Assembly (NCBI GenBank): GCA_028279215.1
Contig: JANQOF010000025.1
Coordinates: 45,497 to 109,496, forward strand
Direction of reading: 5' to 3'
DNA length: 64,000 nt
Source: Pirellulales bacterium
GTDB lineage: Bacteria > Planctomycetota > Planctomycetia > Pirellulales > Lacipirellulaceae
Below, in pieces: positions 9,493 through 18,864 of the stretch. The translations under genes were made by a program, and so were the position numbers. The stretch's first letter is position 1. Each line of letters opens with the position of its first letter. Under the pieces are notes generated by a model that did not search any database, was not told the origin of the DNA, and was given only the letters and a program-made list of their open reading frames with translations.

Positions 9493-9903
9493 ATGTTTAA
9501 TAGCTTCGACATCAGTACCAGCGGCCTCGTCGCGCAACGGATGCGGCTGAATGCCATTTCGTCGAATCTGGCGAACATGTCGACCACTCGCGATGAGTTT
9601 GGCCAGGCACAGCCGTATCGCCCGCGGCACGTCATCTTCCAAACCGATACCGACGTCAGCACGCCATCCGGTGGCGTTGGCGTGAAGATCGGAAGCGTCG
9701 AAATGTCGACCAAGCCGCCTCTGATGAAGTACCAACCAGGGCACCCTGACGCCGACACTGAGGGCTATGTCAGATATCCCAATGTCGACATGACCACCGA
9801 AATGGTCGACGCCATGCAGGCAACGCGCGCCTACGAGGCGAATATCGGCGTCATCGAGATCACCAAAGATTTTGGCCAGCAATCTCTCCGAATCATCGCA
9901 TAG
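9493..9903 (+). CDS. flgC: Flagellar basal-body rod protein FlgC
   Basis: A 136-residue proximal rod protein, partner of FlgB. The N-terminus has the rod signature in the form LNAISSNLANMSTTRDEFGQ, in which the usual NxNT is diverged. The C-terminus YPNVDMTTEMVDAMQATRAYEANI is the classic FlgC/FlgG-type motif. Length is normal for FlgC. It is 31 bp behind flgB and 41 bp ahead of fliE in the same run. Confidence 0.95.
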   Translation: MFNSFDISTSGLVAQRMRLNAISSNLANMSTTRDEFGQAQPYRPRHVIFQTDTDVSTPSGGVGVKIGSVEMSTKPPLMKYQPGHPDADTEGYVRYPNVDMTTEMVDAMQATRAYEANIGVIEITKDFGQQSLRIIA

Positions 9904-9944
9904 GCTCCAATCCCTCCCCCCCTCCCCTCGCCCGATAGATAACG

Positions 9945-10244
9945 ATGAACAGCATCTCGACCATTAGTACCTCCATTCAGTCGACCGCGCCGTCGCCACT
10001 GCAGAATGTCAATGAAGGTACTTCGACATCGTTCAAAGACATGTTGGTCGACTCCATCAAGGAAGTAAACCAAATGCAACACCAGGCCGACCAGGCAGTG
10101 GAAGCCATGTTTACTGGTGAAGACGTGAATCCGGCCGAAGTCCTGACCGCAGTGCAGAAGGCCGACCTGGCATTTCGGCTCACCATGCAGATTCGAAACA
10201 AGGCAATGGAGGTTTATCGCGAAGTACAGGACATCAGGATTTGA
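9945..10244 (+). CDS. fliE: Flagellar hook-basal body protein FliE
   Basis: A 99-residue protein that joins the MS ring to the rod and is the first exported component. The conserved parts are SFKDMLVDSIKEVNQMQHQADQ-type sequence in the middle, a GEDVNPAEVLTAVQKADLAF segment, and the C-terminal FRLTMQIRNKAMEVYREVQ, all characteristic of FliE. The order flgB-flgC-fliE-fliF is the standard one. A C-rich tract (CCTCCCCCCCTCCCCTCGCCC-type) lies just upstream at about 9911-9932. Confidence 0.95.
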   Translation: MNSISTISTSIQSTAPSPLQNVNEGTSTSFKDMLVDSIKEVNQMQHQADQAVEAMFTGEDVNPAEVLTAVQKADLAFRLTMQIRNKAMEVYREVQDIRI

Positions 10245-10255
10245 CGCTGTTTCCA

Positions 10256-10272
10256 TATACCGTTGCGGTATA
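10256..10272. promoter_or_regulatory. Perfect 17-bp palindrome in the fliE-fliF spacer
   Basis: TATACCG-TTG-CGGTATA lies 12 bp after the fliE stop and 71 bp before the fliF start. The arms match fully. In RNA it would be a short 7-bp hairpin without a T tract, so it is not a good terminator; a protein site or an RNA-stability element is possible. Confidence 0.4.
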
Positions 10273-10342
10273 GATTAGACCAACCGTCGTACGTTTGGCA
10301 GGACGCCAAGCGGCGAGAAAATTTGTCCACGGATGGATCGAA

Positions 10343-11965
10343 GTGAATTCGCTGATCGCACAAATTCGCGACCTATTTGAGTCGATGACACCCGGCGCGC
10401 GAATCACCGCAGGACTACTGCTGGTGGTCGCCGTGGTGAGCGTCGCCTTCCTATTCCGGGGCACTGCTTCAGGTCCCGATGCGTACCTCTTCGGCGGCGA
10501 ACGTTTCTCCCAACGAGAGCTCGATCGCATGATAGCCGCGATGGCCGAGTCAGGCATCTCGGGCTGGACCATCGACTCTAACCGGATTGGGGTTCCTAAA
10601 GCGATTGAAACAGACGCCATTGCCGCCATCGCAAGCGCCGGCGCACTTCCCGACAGTGCTTCAGACTTTATGGACGCGGCACTATCACAAGGCGGTGCTC
10701 TGGAAACGCGGCACCAGTTTGAAGTTCGCACAAGAACTGCCCTTGAAAAGAAGCTGGCTCTAATCATTTCGAAATTCCCTTACGTCGAAAGCGCGAGCGT
10801 GATGCTCGATATCCAGGAGCGTCGTGGATTCAATCGTAAAGACGAAGCCTCTGCCAGCGTGTTCGTCGAGCCCAAACCGGGCGAAAGCCTCAACAAGGCG
10901 AACGCTCGTCACATTAAACAGCTTGTAGCTGGGGCACTTGCGAGTCTGTCCATCGATAACGTCAACATCACCAGTGGCGGCAGTGACGCAGCAGACGATG
11001 GTGAGCCGTGGTTCGACGACGCTTACCTGCAGGCCCGTGAGGAGCTACAGAAGAGCTACAAGCATCGCATCTTACGCGGGCTCGACTGGATTCCTGGCGT
11101 CCGAGTCGAAGTTAGTGCCGAACTCGACAACAAGCAGTTGCAACGAGTCACCGAGTCGTCGCCCATCGAAGGAAAACTCTTGCGAAAAGAAACCGATACG
11201 GAGGACGAAGAAACGATTCTCGCCGACCTCGGCGGGCAACCCGGAGTTACCGCCAATGGGTCCGCGCGGCCTAGTTTGAGTGAGGCCTTCGCCGCCGAGA
11301 ATCGCACCAAAGTCCATCGGGAGGTATCGACCGAGGAGAACCTGGTTGGCAATACGAGAAAGGAAGAAAGCTACCTGGGATTCAAGCCGAAAGAAATGTA
11401 CGCGTCGATCGCGATACCGCGGGATTATGTGGTCGGCATCTGGCAGCAGGAAAATCCAGAAGGTAACCCAGCGGAACTCACGGATACCGAGATGAAGACT
11501 ATGGAAAACACGCTAAAGATCAACGTTGAGGGGTATGTTCAAAACATCCTTCCGCGGCTTTCGCTTGGGGAGGATGAATACAAGCAAGTGCAAGTTGTGT
11601 TCTATGACTCGTTGAAACGCCCTGCTCCGCTTGAGCCATCACTTGCCGAGAATGTCGCCGCTTGGGCAAGCCGTTCGTGGGGCACGCTGTCGATGTTTGG
11701 GTTGGCCGTGGCTAGCCTGCTGTTACTTCGCTCTGCGATCCGACCAAGCGGAGGCAACCCCGATCGTTCCGACGTGGGACCACTGCAGGTCGACATTGAT
11801 GCTCGCGCAGCACCAACTGCCGACGAGCAGGCGGAAGCATCAGAACGACCCAAGCTTCGGATCAAGAAGAGTGATTCGCTCAAGGAAGATCTTAGCGAGA
11901 TGGTTCGCGAGGACCCCGACGCAGCTGCCAACATCTTGCGCGCATGGATTAACAACGCCGCCTAA
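10343..11965 (+). CDS. fliF: Flagellar MS-ring protein FliF
   Basis: A protein of about 540 residues that forms the membrane MS ring, the base of rod, motor and export gate. The first membrane segment (about 20-42, ITAGLLLVVAVVSVAFLF) follows the N-terminal LIAQIRDLFESMTPGARI. The periplasmic ring-building motif domains come next (for example RTRTALEKKLALIISKFPYV and SASVFVEPKPGESL). A second membrane segment lies near SMFGLAVASLLLLRSAI. The C-terminal tail LKEDLSEMVREDPDAAANIL is the FliG-binding segment. I prefer GTG 10343, which places the family-typical N-terminus first. An in-frame TTG at 10295 would add 16 residues without family resemblance. Confidence 0.93.
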   Translation: MNSLIAQIRDLFESMTPGARITAGLLLVVAVVSVAFLFRGTASGPDAYLFGGERFSQRELDRMIAAMAESGISGWTIDSNRIGVPKAIETDAIAAIASAGALPDSASDFMDAALSQGGALETRHQFEVRTRTALEKKLALIISKFPYVESASVMLDIQERRGFNRKDEASASVFVEPKPGESLNKANARHIKQLVAGALASLSIDNVNITSGGSDAADDGEPWFDDAYLQAREELQKSYKHRILRGLDWIPGVRVEVSAELDNKQLQRVTESSPIEGKLLRKETDTEDEETILADLGGQPGVTANGSARPSLSEAFAAENRTKVHREVSTEENLVGNTRKEESYLGFKPKEMYASIAIPRDYVVGIWQQENPEGNPAELTDTEMKTMENTLKINVEGYVQNILPRLSLGEDEYKQVQVVFYDSLKRPAPLEPSLAENVAAWASRSWGTLSMFGLAVASLLLLRSAIRPSGGNPDRSDVGPLQVDIDARAAPTADEQAEASERPKLRIKKSDSLKEDLSEMVREDPDAAANILRAWINNAA

Positions 11966-12000
11966 ACCGCATTGATGCACTCTCCCTTTCAATAAGACTC

Positions 12001-13122
12001 ATGGCAACCACCCTCTCGCCTACACTTCGCAAGGCCGCCCTCCTGATCCGCAGTTTGGACGCGGACTCGTCCGCCGTGCTGCTCGGACAGTTATCTGACG
12101 ACGAGGCGCAGGCAGTCCGTTGCGCTATCCGAGACTTGGGAGAAGTCGACCCGCTTGAACAGGAGGAACTTCGTTCGGAGCTACGTGCGGCACCGTTCGA
12201 AGACCCGGTTACAGAGAGTGGCGTCGAACTGACGTTGTCCACCGACTTAGACAATCCCCTAAGCAACGTGCCGCCTCCGGTTGACCAGTCTGTGATTGAC
12301 ACTGATCAGCCATTCGGATGGCTCGAAGGAGGAGATCTACCTTCGCTAGCGGCGATACTTGAGCGCGAGCACTTATCGACGGTGGCAGTGGTACTGTCGC
12401 ACTTGCCGCCACAGCGTGCAAGCGAAGTGCTCTCGGCACTTCCGCCCGTTCGCCGCGCCGCGGCACTGGAAAGACTGGCCGATCTGGGCGAGTCGGACCG
12501 CGCGAGCCTCGAAGTGATTGAGAAGGAACTCGCGGATTGGATACGTGCCCAAAAGGCTGAACGTCAACGACGAGCCGATCGATTGATATCGATTCAGGCA
12601 ATCTTGCGTCACTCTTCGCCCAGCACGTGTGATTCAGTACTTTCCGAAATCGCCATGCACGATGAGTCTCTAGCGCGCGAAATTGGCAGAGTACGCTCAA
12701 CGACTCGCGACGCAAGACCTCGACTCCCATCTCGTCCGATCGGTGCACAGGCAGCTACGCTCGAACACCGGGGTATCGCGTCGGTGCCAACTAAGGAGTC
12801 GACACCTCCATCGTCGGAAGTAGTCCCAACGGCGGCACCGCCCCAGTTTGCGTTTGAACGGTTGGTCGAACTCACCGACATTCAGCTCGCCGAGCTACTT
12901 CGTAGTTGCTCAAGCGATTGCGTGGTGCTAGCGCTTGCGGGAGCCAGCAAACAACTTGCCCGTCGCATCGAATCCCGGCTGCCCAAGAGTGTGGTCAAAG
13001 AACTGCGTCGACGAATGCACAACCTGTCCTCTGTAAGGCTGTCAGATTTCGCCAAGGCCCAAGAACGCGTAGCCTCCGTTGCGGCGAATGTGATCTTGAA
13101 CCGCTCGAATCCAAGCAAGTAA
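12001..13122 (+). CDS. fliG: Flagellar motor switch protein FliG, divergent
   Basis: A 373-residue C-ring protein linking FliF to the rotor and contacting the stator. The N-terminal domain begins LRKAALLIRSLDADSSAVLL. The middle domain has EREHLSTVAVVLSHLPPQ (residues 121-138). Here the FliM-binding EHPQ motif reads E123-H124-L125-S126, so P and Q are lost. The C-terminal torque domain is recognisable: FERLVELTDIQLAELL, LALAGAS and SSVRLSDFAKAQERV correspond to the usual armadillo and torque-helix segments. An unusually long linker rich in Pro, Ser and Thr (about residues 235-280) sits before the C-terminal domain. It lies 35 bp after fliF. Confidence 0.88.
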   Translation: MATTLSPTLRKAALLIRSLDADSSAVLLGQLSDDEAQAVRCAIRDLGEVDPLEQEELRSELRAAPFEDPVTESGVELTLSTDLDNPLSNVPPPVDQSVIDTDQPFGWLEGGDLPSLAAILEREHLSTVAVVLSHLPPQRASEVLSALPPVRRAAALERLADLGESDRASLEVIEKELADWIRAQKAERQRRADRLISIQAILRHSSPSTCDSVLSEIAMHDESLAREIGRVRSTTRDARPRLPSRPIGAQAATLEHRGIASVPTKESTPPSSEVVPTAAPPQFAFERLVELTDIQLAELLRSCSSDCVVLALAGASKQLARRIESRLPKSVVKELRRRMHNLSSVRLSDFAKAQERVASVAANVILNRSNPSK

Positions 13123-13152
13123 GCCCCACCTTAGCAACCAAGAGTTAAGACC

Positions 13153-13824
13153 TTGGCCACCATCATCAAACGTGGGACCGATTCGGAAGTTGTCGCCGGG
13201 ACGGCGATTCGTCCGGTTGCTTTTAGTTTTGAAGAGATGGCAGGCCGCGCGGATGAGTACCTCAACAGTGTTCGGCGCGAAGCCGCTAAGATCGTCCAGC
13301 AAGCACATCACGATGCCGAAGAAGTGCGCAGCAAGGCGGAAGCTGCCGGACGACTGGCCGCCGAGGCAGCTATCGAACGTTTGCTCGACGAAAAGGTAAA
13401 CCAGCAAATGGCCACGTTGCGCCCGGCCCTCGAAAGCGTCGCCAGCCAACTTGCCGATGCCCGTGGTCGCTGGCTGAGTGAATGGGAGACGTCGGCGGTG
13501 CATCTGGCCGCACGGATGGCTGAGAGGATTCTGCGCCACGAGTTGGACCACGAACCGCAGGCACCGCTGGCTCTCATCCGCGAGTCGCTCGAGTTGGCGT
13601 CTGGATCGGCGAGCATCACGATCCACCTAAGTCCGCAAGACTGTCGCCACCTAAGCGCCGCCTCGGAAAAAATCATCGACAGTCTGAAGGAATTGGCACC
13701 GGCGAGGATCATGGCCGATGCATCGGTCGCTCCCGGTGGGTGTTTGGTGAGAACAGAGTTTGGGGAGATCGACCAACGATTAGAGTCACAACTCGATCGG
13801 ATTGCAGAGGAACTTACAAACTAG
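13153..13824 (+). CDS. fliH: Flagellar export stator-like protein FliH
   Basis: A 223-residue cytoplasmic protein with the central coiled coil VRREAAKIVQQAHHDAEEVR (about residues 37-56) and an Ala-rich helix, followed by the V-ATPase subunit-E-like C-terminus (MAERILRHELDHEPQAPLAL, then ITIHLSPQDCRHL, then VAPGGCLVRTEFGEIDQRLE). FliH binds the FliI ATPase and tethers it to the C-ring and gate. Start TTG 13153 is used. The gene lies directly between fliG and fliI as usual. Confidence 0.9.
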   Translation: MATIIKRGTDSEVVAGTAIRPVAFSFEEMAGRADEYLNSVRREAAKIVQQAHHDAEEVRSKAEAAGRLAAEAAIERLLDEKVNQQMATLRPALESVASQLADARGRWLSEWETSAVHLAARMAERILRHELDHEPQAPLALIRESLELASGSASITIHLSPQDCRHLSAASEKIIDSLKELAPARIMADASVAPGGCLVRTEFGEIDQRLESQLDRIAEELTN

Positions 13825-13842
13825 ACGTCATCGCAGGACCAC

Positions 13843-15201
13843 GTGAAGTTCTACATCGACACACTCGACCGTGTGCTGCCCACCCGCCTGGTTGGCAGCG
13901 TGCTCGAAACCACCGGCCCAACAGCGTCGGTGGCCGATTTCCCTGCGCCGGTAGGTGCGATGGTGGAAATCGAGCGAAGTTCGGGAGGAACCGTACGGGC
14001 CGAGGTGATCGGTTTCCGCGATCAACGGACGATCGTGTTCCCGCATCAAAGTTTGGTGGGTATTCGCCGCGGTGCGCAAGTGCGGCTTGTAAGCACGACT
14101 CGACAATTGCGAATCGGTGACGAATTACTCGGTCGTGTGATTAACGCTCACGGAAAGTGCGTCGACGGTCGACCACAACCGATGTTGACTCATCGAACAC
14201 TCGTAGAGCGCGATCCCCCTATCCCTGCGGAGCGCCCTCGCATCGATGCGCCATTTGCCACTGGCGTCCGCGCCATCGACGGCTTGCTTCGCTGCGGCCG
14301 TGGGCAACGACTGGGAGTATTTGCCGGTGCCGGCGTCGGAAAGAGCGTCCTGCTTGGCATGCTGAGCCGGTATACCGAAGCTGACGTCAATGTGATTGCC
14401 CTGGTAGGTGAGCGCGGACGCGAGCTCAACGACTTCATTTACCGCGACCTGGGTCCACAAGGTCTGGCACGGAGTATCATCGTTTGCGCCACCAGCAACG
14501 AACCCGCCGTCTCGCGAGTGCAGGCCGCGCATACCGCTACCGCAATTGCCGAACACTATCGCGATCGAGGTAAGGAAGTGCTACTGTTGGTTGACTCGGT
14601 CACGCGATTTGCAACCGCACTGCGCGAGATTGGCCTTTCGTCGGGCGAGCCACCAGCCACGCGTGGATTCCCGCCGTCGGTGTTCGCCACACTTCCGAAG
14701 TTGGTGGAACGAGCCGGGCGGAGTCAGCATGGCAGTATCACCGCGTTCTACTCTGTACTCGTCGAAGGCGACGACCCAACTGATCCAGTCGCGGACACGA
14801 TGCGAGGGTTGCTCGACGGACACTTGTGGCTGTCGCGATCACTTGCGTCCAGCGGACACTATCCAGCGATCGACGTCCTAGAGAGCATCAGCCGAATCAT
14901 GCCTGACGTCTCACCGCCCGAGGTCTACGCGGCTGCGCAAACTATTCGAAAGTTGATGGGGACTTACAGGGACAATGAGGACCTGATCTCAGTCGGCGCT
15001 TACCGCCAAGGCAGCAATCGCCTGATCGATGCTGCTATCGAGATGCGCGGTCCCATTACCACAGTTCTGCAGCAAACGCCCGAGCAGCATTCGTCGCTAG
15101 ATGACTGCACCAAGCAGATCGTGTCGCTTGGAGCTCGATGCAATGCGTATCTGGAAAGTCCCATAACCCAGTCACCACAACAGGTCGACGCAGCAGCCTA
15201 A
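13843..15201 (+). CDS. fliI: Flagellum-specific ATPase FliI
   Basis: A 452-residue member of the F1-ATPase beta family that powers and organises flagellar export. Walker A is VFAGAGVGKSVLL with K167, and Walker B is EVLLLVDSVTRF. The FliI-type stretches RAIDGLLRCGRGQRLGVF and LGEPPATRGFPPSVFATLPK-like sequence are present, with the C-terminal domain typical of the family (GTYRDNEDLISVGAYRQGSN). The start is GTG 13843, 18 bp after the fliH stop. Nothing essential appears missing. Confidence 0.97.
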   Translation: MKFYIDTLDRVLPTRLVGSVLETTGPTASVADFPAPVGAMVEIERSSGGTVRAEVIGFRDQRTIVFPHQSLVGIRRGAQVRLVSTTRQLRIGDELLGRVINAHGKCVDGRPQPMLTHRTLVERDPPIPAERPRIDAPFATGVRAIDGLLRCGRGQRLGVFAGAGVGKSVLLGMLSRYTEADVNVIALVGERGRELNDFIYRDLGPQGLARSIIVCATSNEPAVSRVQAAHTATAIAEHYRDRGKEVLLLVDSVTRFATALREIGLSSGEPPATRGFPPSVFATLPKLVERAGRSQHGSITAFYSVLVEGDDPTDPVADTMRGLLDGHLWLSRSLASSGHYPAIDVLESISRIMPDVSPPEVYAAAQTIRKLMGTYRDNEDLISVGAYRQGSNRLIDAAIEMRGPITTVLQQTPEQHSSLDDCTKQIVSLGARCNAYLESPITQSPQQVDAAA

Positions 15202-15233
15202 TCCGCCTTTGAGCGCCAACCTAACCGTGTAAC

Positions 15234-15701
15234 ATGGCAAAGTACCGTTCCCAACTCGACTCGTTGCGTAAGATCCGTACTGCGGCGCGTGACGCCCAGC
15301 GTGGTCGCGTGTCCGACGCGCTGCGTGCTGACGCTGCGCTCAACGAACGAGCAGCCGCCCTCCGTGGCAAACAAGCAGCCGCAACCGCGCGTCATCGAGC
15401 GGCTCGGGCGGACGGCCTGGAAGTCTTCCGCTTGCTGGAAATCGAACGTTACGAATTGGTGCTCCACACACAGGCCGCTGAAATCGCAGCTCAGCAGGAG
15501 ATCGTTGCCGCCGAGATCGAGCGCCGTCGTAATGAGTTGGCTGCTGCCGAGCAACAGTTGATAGTTGTCGAGAAACTCGACGAGCGCCGGCGCCGCACTT
15601 TCGAGCAGATCGCGTCACGTCGTGAGCAAGCAGCCCTGGATGAAGTTGCCAATCAGCAGTTTCTCCGCCGCAAACAGTCATCAGCCAACCTCCCCAACTG
15701 A
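15234..15701 (+). CDS. fliJ: Flagellar export protein FliJ
   Basis: A 155-residue, almost purely coiled-coil protein rich in Arg, Glu and Ala (FRLLEIERYELVLHTQAAEI, then ERRRNELAAAEQQLIVVEKL). Length and position directly after fliI identify it as FliJ, the small stalk-like protein that links the FliI ring to FlhA. Sequence identity in this family is low, so position carries weight in the call. Confidence 0.82.
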   Translation: MAKYRSQLDSLRKIRTAARDAQRGRVSDALRADAALNERAAALRGKQAAATARHRAARADGLEVFRLLEIERYELVLHTQAAEIAAQQEIVAAEIERRRNELAAAEQQLIVVEKLDERRRRTFEQIASRREQAALDEVANQQFLRRKQSSANLPN

Positions 15702-15721
15702 ATCGCGTGAAGTGAAGTGCC

Positions 15722-16396
15722 ATGCGAAAGCTATTTCGCCTCATAGGATATGCTTCAACCGCCACGCTCATAGCAATGGCACTTGGGCTGGGCTATTTAT
15801 GGCACACGCGAATGCTCACCAACGAAAAGGTGTTTCGGATGGTCGCCTTGGTGCACGATATCGACCTAGACTCCATCGCCGAGGAGGAGACTCTTGCCGA
15901 CTTCGAAGTTCCGTCGGAAGAGATTTCGCTCGACGACATTGCGCTGCTTCGCGATGTGAAGCTTCGCGACCACGAGGTCAAAATGAACGCTCTAATCGTT
16001 GGAACACAGGAGTTTGAAAGGAGCTTTCGTGATGTCAACGAAGGTCGCCAGCGTTTCGATACGATCGCCCAAGAACTCAAGGACCGTTTGAATCAGCAGA
16101 AACAACTGGCGTCGCGGGAGAATCTCGCCGCCGTTGTAGGCAATCTCGAGGCAGTCAAACCTGACAAAGCCAAAGACCTATTGCTAATGTTTCTAAACGA
16201 TCCGGGAGGCGAAAGAGACGTCATAATCTTGATGAAGGAAATGCAACCCAGCAAACGTCAGGCGATTCTGCAGCAATTTGACGAATCCGACCTGAAGCAA
16301 TTGCACAAGCTCAATCAGCTGATGCTTGACGGTTTTCCAGAGCGTCAGGAGTTAGATTCAATGCTCGAGCAGCTGTTGGAAAACGACTCCGAATAA
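15722..16396 (+). CDS. MotE-like periplasmic coiled-coil protein with MgtE-N-like C-terminus
   Basis: A 224-residue protein with one N-terminal membrane segment (about residues 8-27, YASTATLIAMALGLGYLWH), then a long helical region (VNEGRQRFDTIAQELKDRLN) and a C-terminal unit, LKPDKAKDLLLMFLN-type to KRQAILQQFDESDLKQLHKL, that resembles the MgtE N-terminal helical domain. Proteins of this shape next to fliJ or fliK in other bacteria (MotE, FlbB) act as motor or stator assembly chaperones in the periplasm. The assignment is by domain layout and locus. Confidence 0.65.
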   Translation: MRKLFRLIGYASTATLIAMALGLGYLWHTRMLTNEKVFRMVALVHDIDLDSIAEEETLADFEVPSEEISLDDIALLRDVKLRDHEVKMNALIVGTQEFERSFRDVNEGRQRFDTIAQELKDRLNQQKQLASRENLAAVVGNLEAVKPDKAKDLLLMFLNDPGGERDVIILMKEMQPSKRQAILQQFDESDLKQLHKLNQLMLDGFPERQELDSMLEQLLENDSE

Positions 16397-16431
16397 CAAC
16401 CTCAAAGTGTGAATCAACCTCCGTACAGACT

Positions 16432-17976
16432 ATGCCAACGCCTTCAATCAATTCGTCCCCCACGATCTTGGCGGCAGATGCCACGCCGCAGCAGGAAGTG
16501 CACCGATCCGATGGATTTGCGCAACAACTTCAGCAGGTCGTAGGCGCTGAGCCGAACCACGAGGTCCGTCACGCAGACTCCAATGACGCCACTGCGCGTA
16601 ACGCGAAGCCCGATACGGAAAAAGACGCGAAGTCAGACGTCCACGATCAGCAACGAGAACACCACGACTTCTCTGACCAAGGCTCGAGCGACCAAGCCAT
16701 CGGGCGCGTGGCAGAGAAACCTGCAGAGCAGGAAGCCGAAGCCAACAACGATGGCACTGCAGACACGGTCGAGATTCTCGTCGCCTTGGCCGACACTGCA
16801 ACGCCAAGCACCAACGATATTGCCGTTGACGCGAAGCCGTCAGACGAGTTCAGCGGCGACGGTAGTCGAAGTGCGGAGTTGGCGCAGGCAGTGCCAGGGT
16901 CTTCCGCGTATGCAGCCAGGCCGGTTGCGAATTTTCAAGCCGACCACTCCAAGGCGACTGATACTGGAAATTTCGAACAATCGGACACGCTAGTGCAGAC
17001 GGATGCATCCGCTACGGCAGTTGAGGCCAGACAACCCAATGTGCCACACGTTGCCGATGGCCAGCCGGCGAACTCCAAACTAACGGCGACCACAAGCGCG
17101 GACGACAAACAGGCAGGTTCGAAAATCGAACCTGCCTCTCGGCCTCCTCAGAATCTATCCGCCGAGTTCGACTCAACCTCCGCCGACCGACCGAACCCGC
17201 AAATCGCCCCGGATGCCGCCCGGCCGAAGCAACTTGACGACGACGACGCTCTGCCGAAGACAACCACGCGCAAACCGGAACGCACTGTCGCGGAGCGTGT
17301 TGGCGCCGCTGAAGAAACTCCCCTGCCTAAACTCCAAGAACCTAACACCACAAACCAAGAGTTAGTTAGCACAAGCGAGCACGCTGAACCACCTTCTGAC
17401 GAGAGCCTCGCACCCCTGCGTGAGAAGCCGACAAGTACGAATCCCAATTTCCAGTCGCTCTTGGATCGTTCGTCTGCTTCATCGGCCCCCCGGAGCGAGC
17501 GCTCGGAGCAAGTCGATACGGCCGGTCCGCGCGTGGACGTGTCTCGTTTTGTCGCTCGCGTCACCAGAGCGTTCGACGCAGCAGAACAGCGCGGCGGCGC
17601 TGTACAACTGCGACTCAGTCCCCCGGAACTTGGCGCTATGAGAATCGAGTTAAGCATCCAGCAGGGAACAATGACAGCCAAGCTAGAAACCGAAACCGCA
17701 GCGGCCAAGAATCTACTGCTCGACAATCTACCCGCGTTGCGCGATCGGCTCGCCACACAAGAAATTCGCGTCGACAAGTTCGACGTGGACGTGCAGCAAC
17801 AGGATTCCGGGGGAGAACCTGATTGGCAAGCGCGCCAGGAGCAGCGTGAGGCGCGCCAGCAGAACTCAGGTGCCCGACTGCCGGCACCAAGTGGCACGAC
17901 CAGTAGCAACTCTGATGGCACGCATCGTAGCACAGGCGTCGCAAACCACGATGGTCAGTTTAGCGCCGTCGCATAG
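16432..17976 (+). CDS. fliK: Flagellar hook-length control protein FliK
   Basis: A 514-residue protein. The first 350 or so residues are low-complexity, rich in Ala, Asp, Glu, Ser, Thr and Gln, without clear domains, as expected of the flexible ruler part. The C-terminal domain (about residues 375-450) carries the Flg_hook motif GGAVQLRLSPPELGAMRIEL and the following AKNLLLDNLPALRDRL. FliK measures hook length during secretion and then switches FlhB specificity. The last 60 residues are again polar and disordered. It lies just before flgD and flgE, the hook cap and hook genes. Confidence 0.88.
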   Translation: MPTPSINSSPTILAADATPQQEVHRSDGFAQQLQQVVGAEPNHEVRHADSNDATARNAKPDTEKDAKSDVHDQQREHHDFSDQGSSDQAIGRVAEKPAEQEAEANNDGTADTVEILVALADTATPSTNDIAVDAKPSDEFSGDGSRSAELAQAVPGSSAYAARPVANFQADHSKATDTGNFEQSDTLVQTDASATAVEARQPNVPHVADGQPANSKLTATTSADDKQAGSKIEPASRPPQNLSAEFDSTSADRPNPQIAPDAARPKQLDDDDALPKTTTRKPERTVAERVGAAEETPLPKLQEPNTTNQELVSTSEHAEPPSDESLAPLREKPTSTNPNFQSLLDRSSASSAPRSERSEQVDTAGPRVDVSRFVARVTRAFDAAEQRGGAVQLRLSPPELGAMRIELSIQQGTMTAKLETETAAAKNLLLDNLPALRDRLATQEIRVDKFDVDVQQQDSGGEPDWQARQEQREARQQNSGARLPAPSGTTSSNSDGTHRSTGVANHDGQFSAVA

Positions 17977-18012
17977 TGCGTTGCGCAACTTCGTTCAAGA
18001 CAAGGAAGTTCA

Positions 18013-18774
18013 ATGAGCCAAATACCCGCCGCCAACAATTCGCCAAGTCGCGATCAAGCGTTTGGCGCTGCGAATTCGCTGAATGACCTCGACCTTGACT
18101 CGTTTCTAAATCTAATGATTGCGGAACTGCAAAACCAGGATCCTCTAAATCCGTTGGAGAACGACGAACTGCTTGCGCAGATCGCTCAGATACGTGAGGT
18201 AGGGGCCACCGATCGCTTGACCGAGACCCTCGACTCCGTACTGTTAGGGCAGAACGTTGCCAGCGCGACAAACCTCATTGGCGCCGACGTGGTGGCCTTG
18301 ACCGAAGAAGGTGAGCGGGTGAGCGGCAATGTCCGCCGGGTCACCATTGATGAAGGCCAGCCACAGCTCGATCTGGCGGTCGGCCCCGTGGCCGTGGCCG
18401 GTGATTCCGAGGGCAACATCGAAGAGGGCCAGTATACGTACGAAGTGGTTTGGGACGGCCCGGATGGCGCCGAATTCAGCTTCGAAGTGACTGCCAACAC
18501 TGACAACCTGGCTAACTTCAATGGCGCCATTCAGGTAACCAATCTGCCAGAAACAACTGGCGAGAAACGGGTCTACCGCACCGACACGACTGGCACCGGC
18601 GAGCGTCGTCTGGTGGGCACCATTGACGATGGCAAGAAGTCGACCTTTACCGACTTCAAAGCGGCCGACGAGCGGGGCGCAGTGCTAAGCACGCAACCGC
18701 AGCGGCTGGGCGTAGCCCGTCGCGTGACGGTCACACTCAACAACGTCGCCCAAATCGAACCCCCAACGGAGTGA
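18013..18774 (+). CDS. flgD: Flagellar hook cap protein FlgD with inserted FN3-like repeat
   Basis: A 253-residue scaffold that caps the growing hook. The N-terminal signature DLDSFLNLMIAELQNQDPLN followed by PLENDELLAQIAQIREV is the FlgD family motif. A beta-rich unit at about residues 138-225 (GQYTYEVVW, IQVTNLP, RVYRTDTTGTGERRLVGTI, STFTDF) resembles two units inside FlgE just downstream. The C-terminal part RVTVTLNNVAQIE closes the FlgD fold. The start has an AAGGAA Shine-Dalgarno sequence. Hook cap and hook protein in this organism seem to share an accessory domain. Confidence 0.9.
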   Translation: MSQIPAANNSPSRDQAFGAANSLNDLDLDSFLNLMIAELQNQDPLNPLENDELLAQIAQIREVGATDRLTETLDSVLLGQNVASATNLIGADVVALTEEGERVSGNVRRVTIDEGQPQLDLAVGPVAVAGDSEGNIEEGQYTYEVVWDGPDGAEFSFEVTANTDNLANFNGAIQVTNLPETTGEKRVYRTDTTGTGERRLVGTIDDGKKSTFTDFKAADERGAVLSTQPQRLGVARRVTVTLNNVAQIEPPTE

Positions 18775-18864
18775 GGCAGTCGGTTAAGTCCGCCAAACGG
18801 TGTGTACCGTGGCAATACCTACTCACCTACTCACCCAGACACCAATAACCAATAGGACACTACC

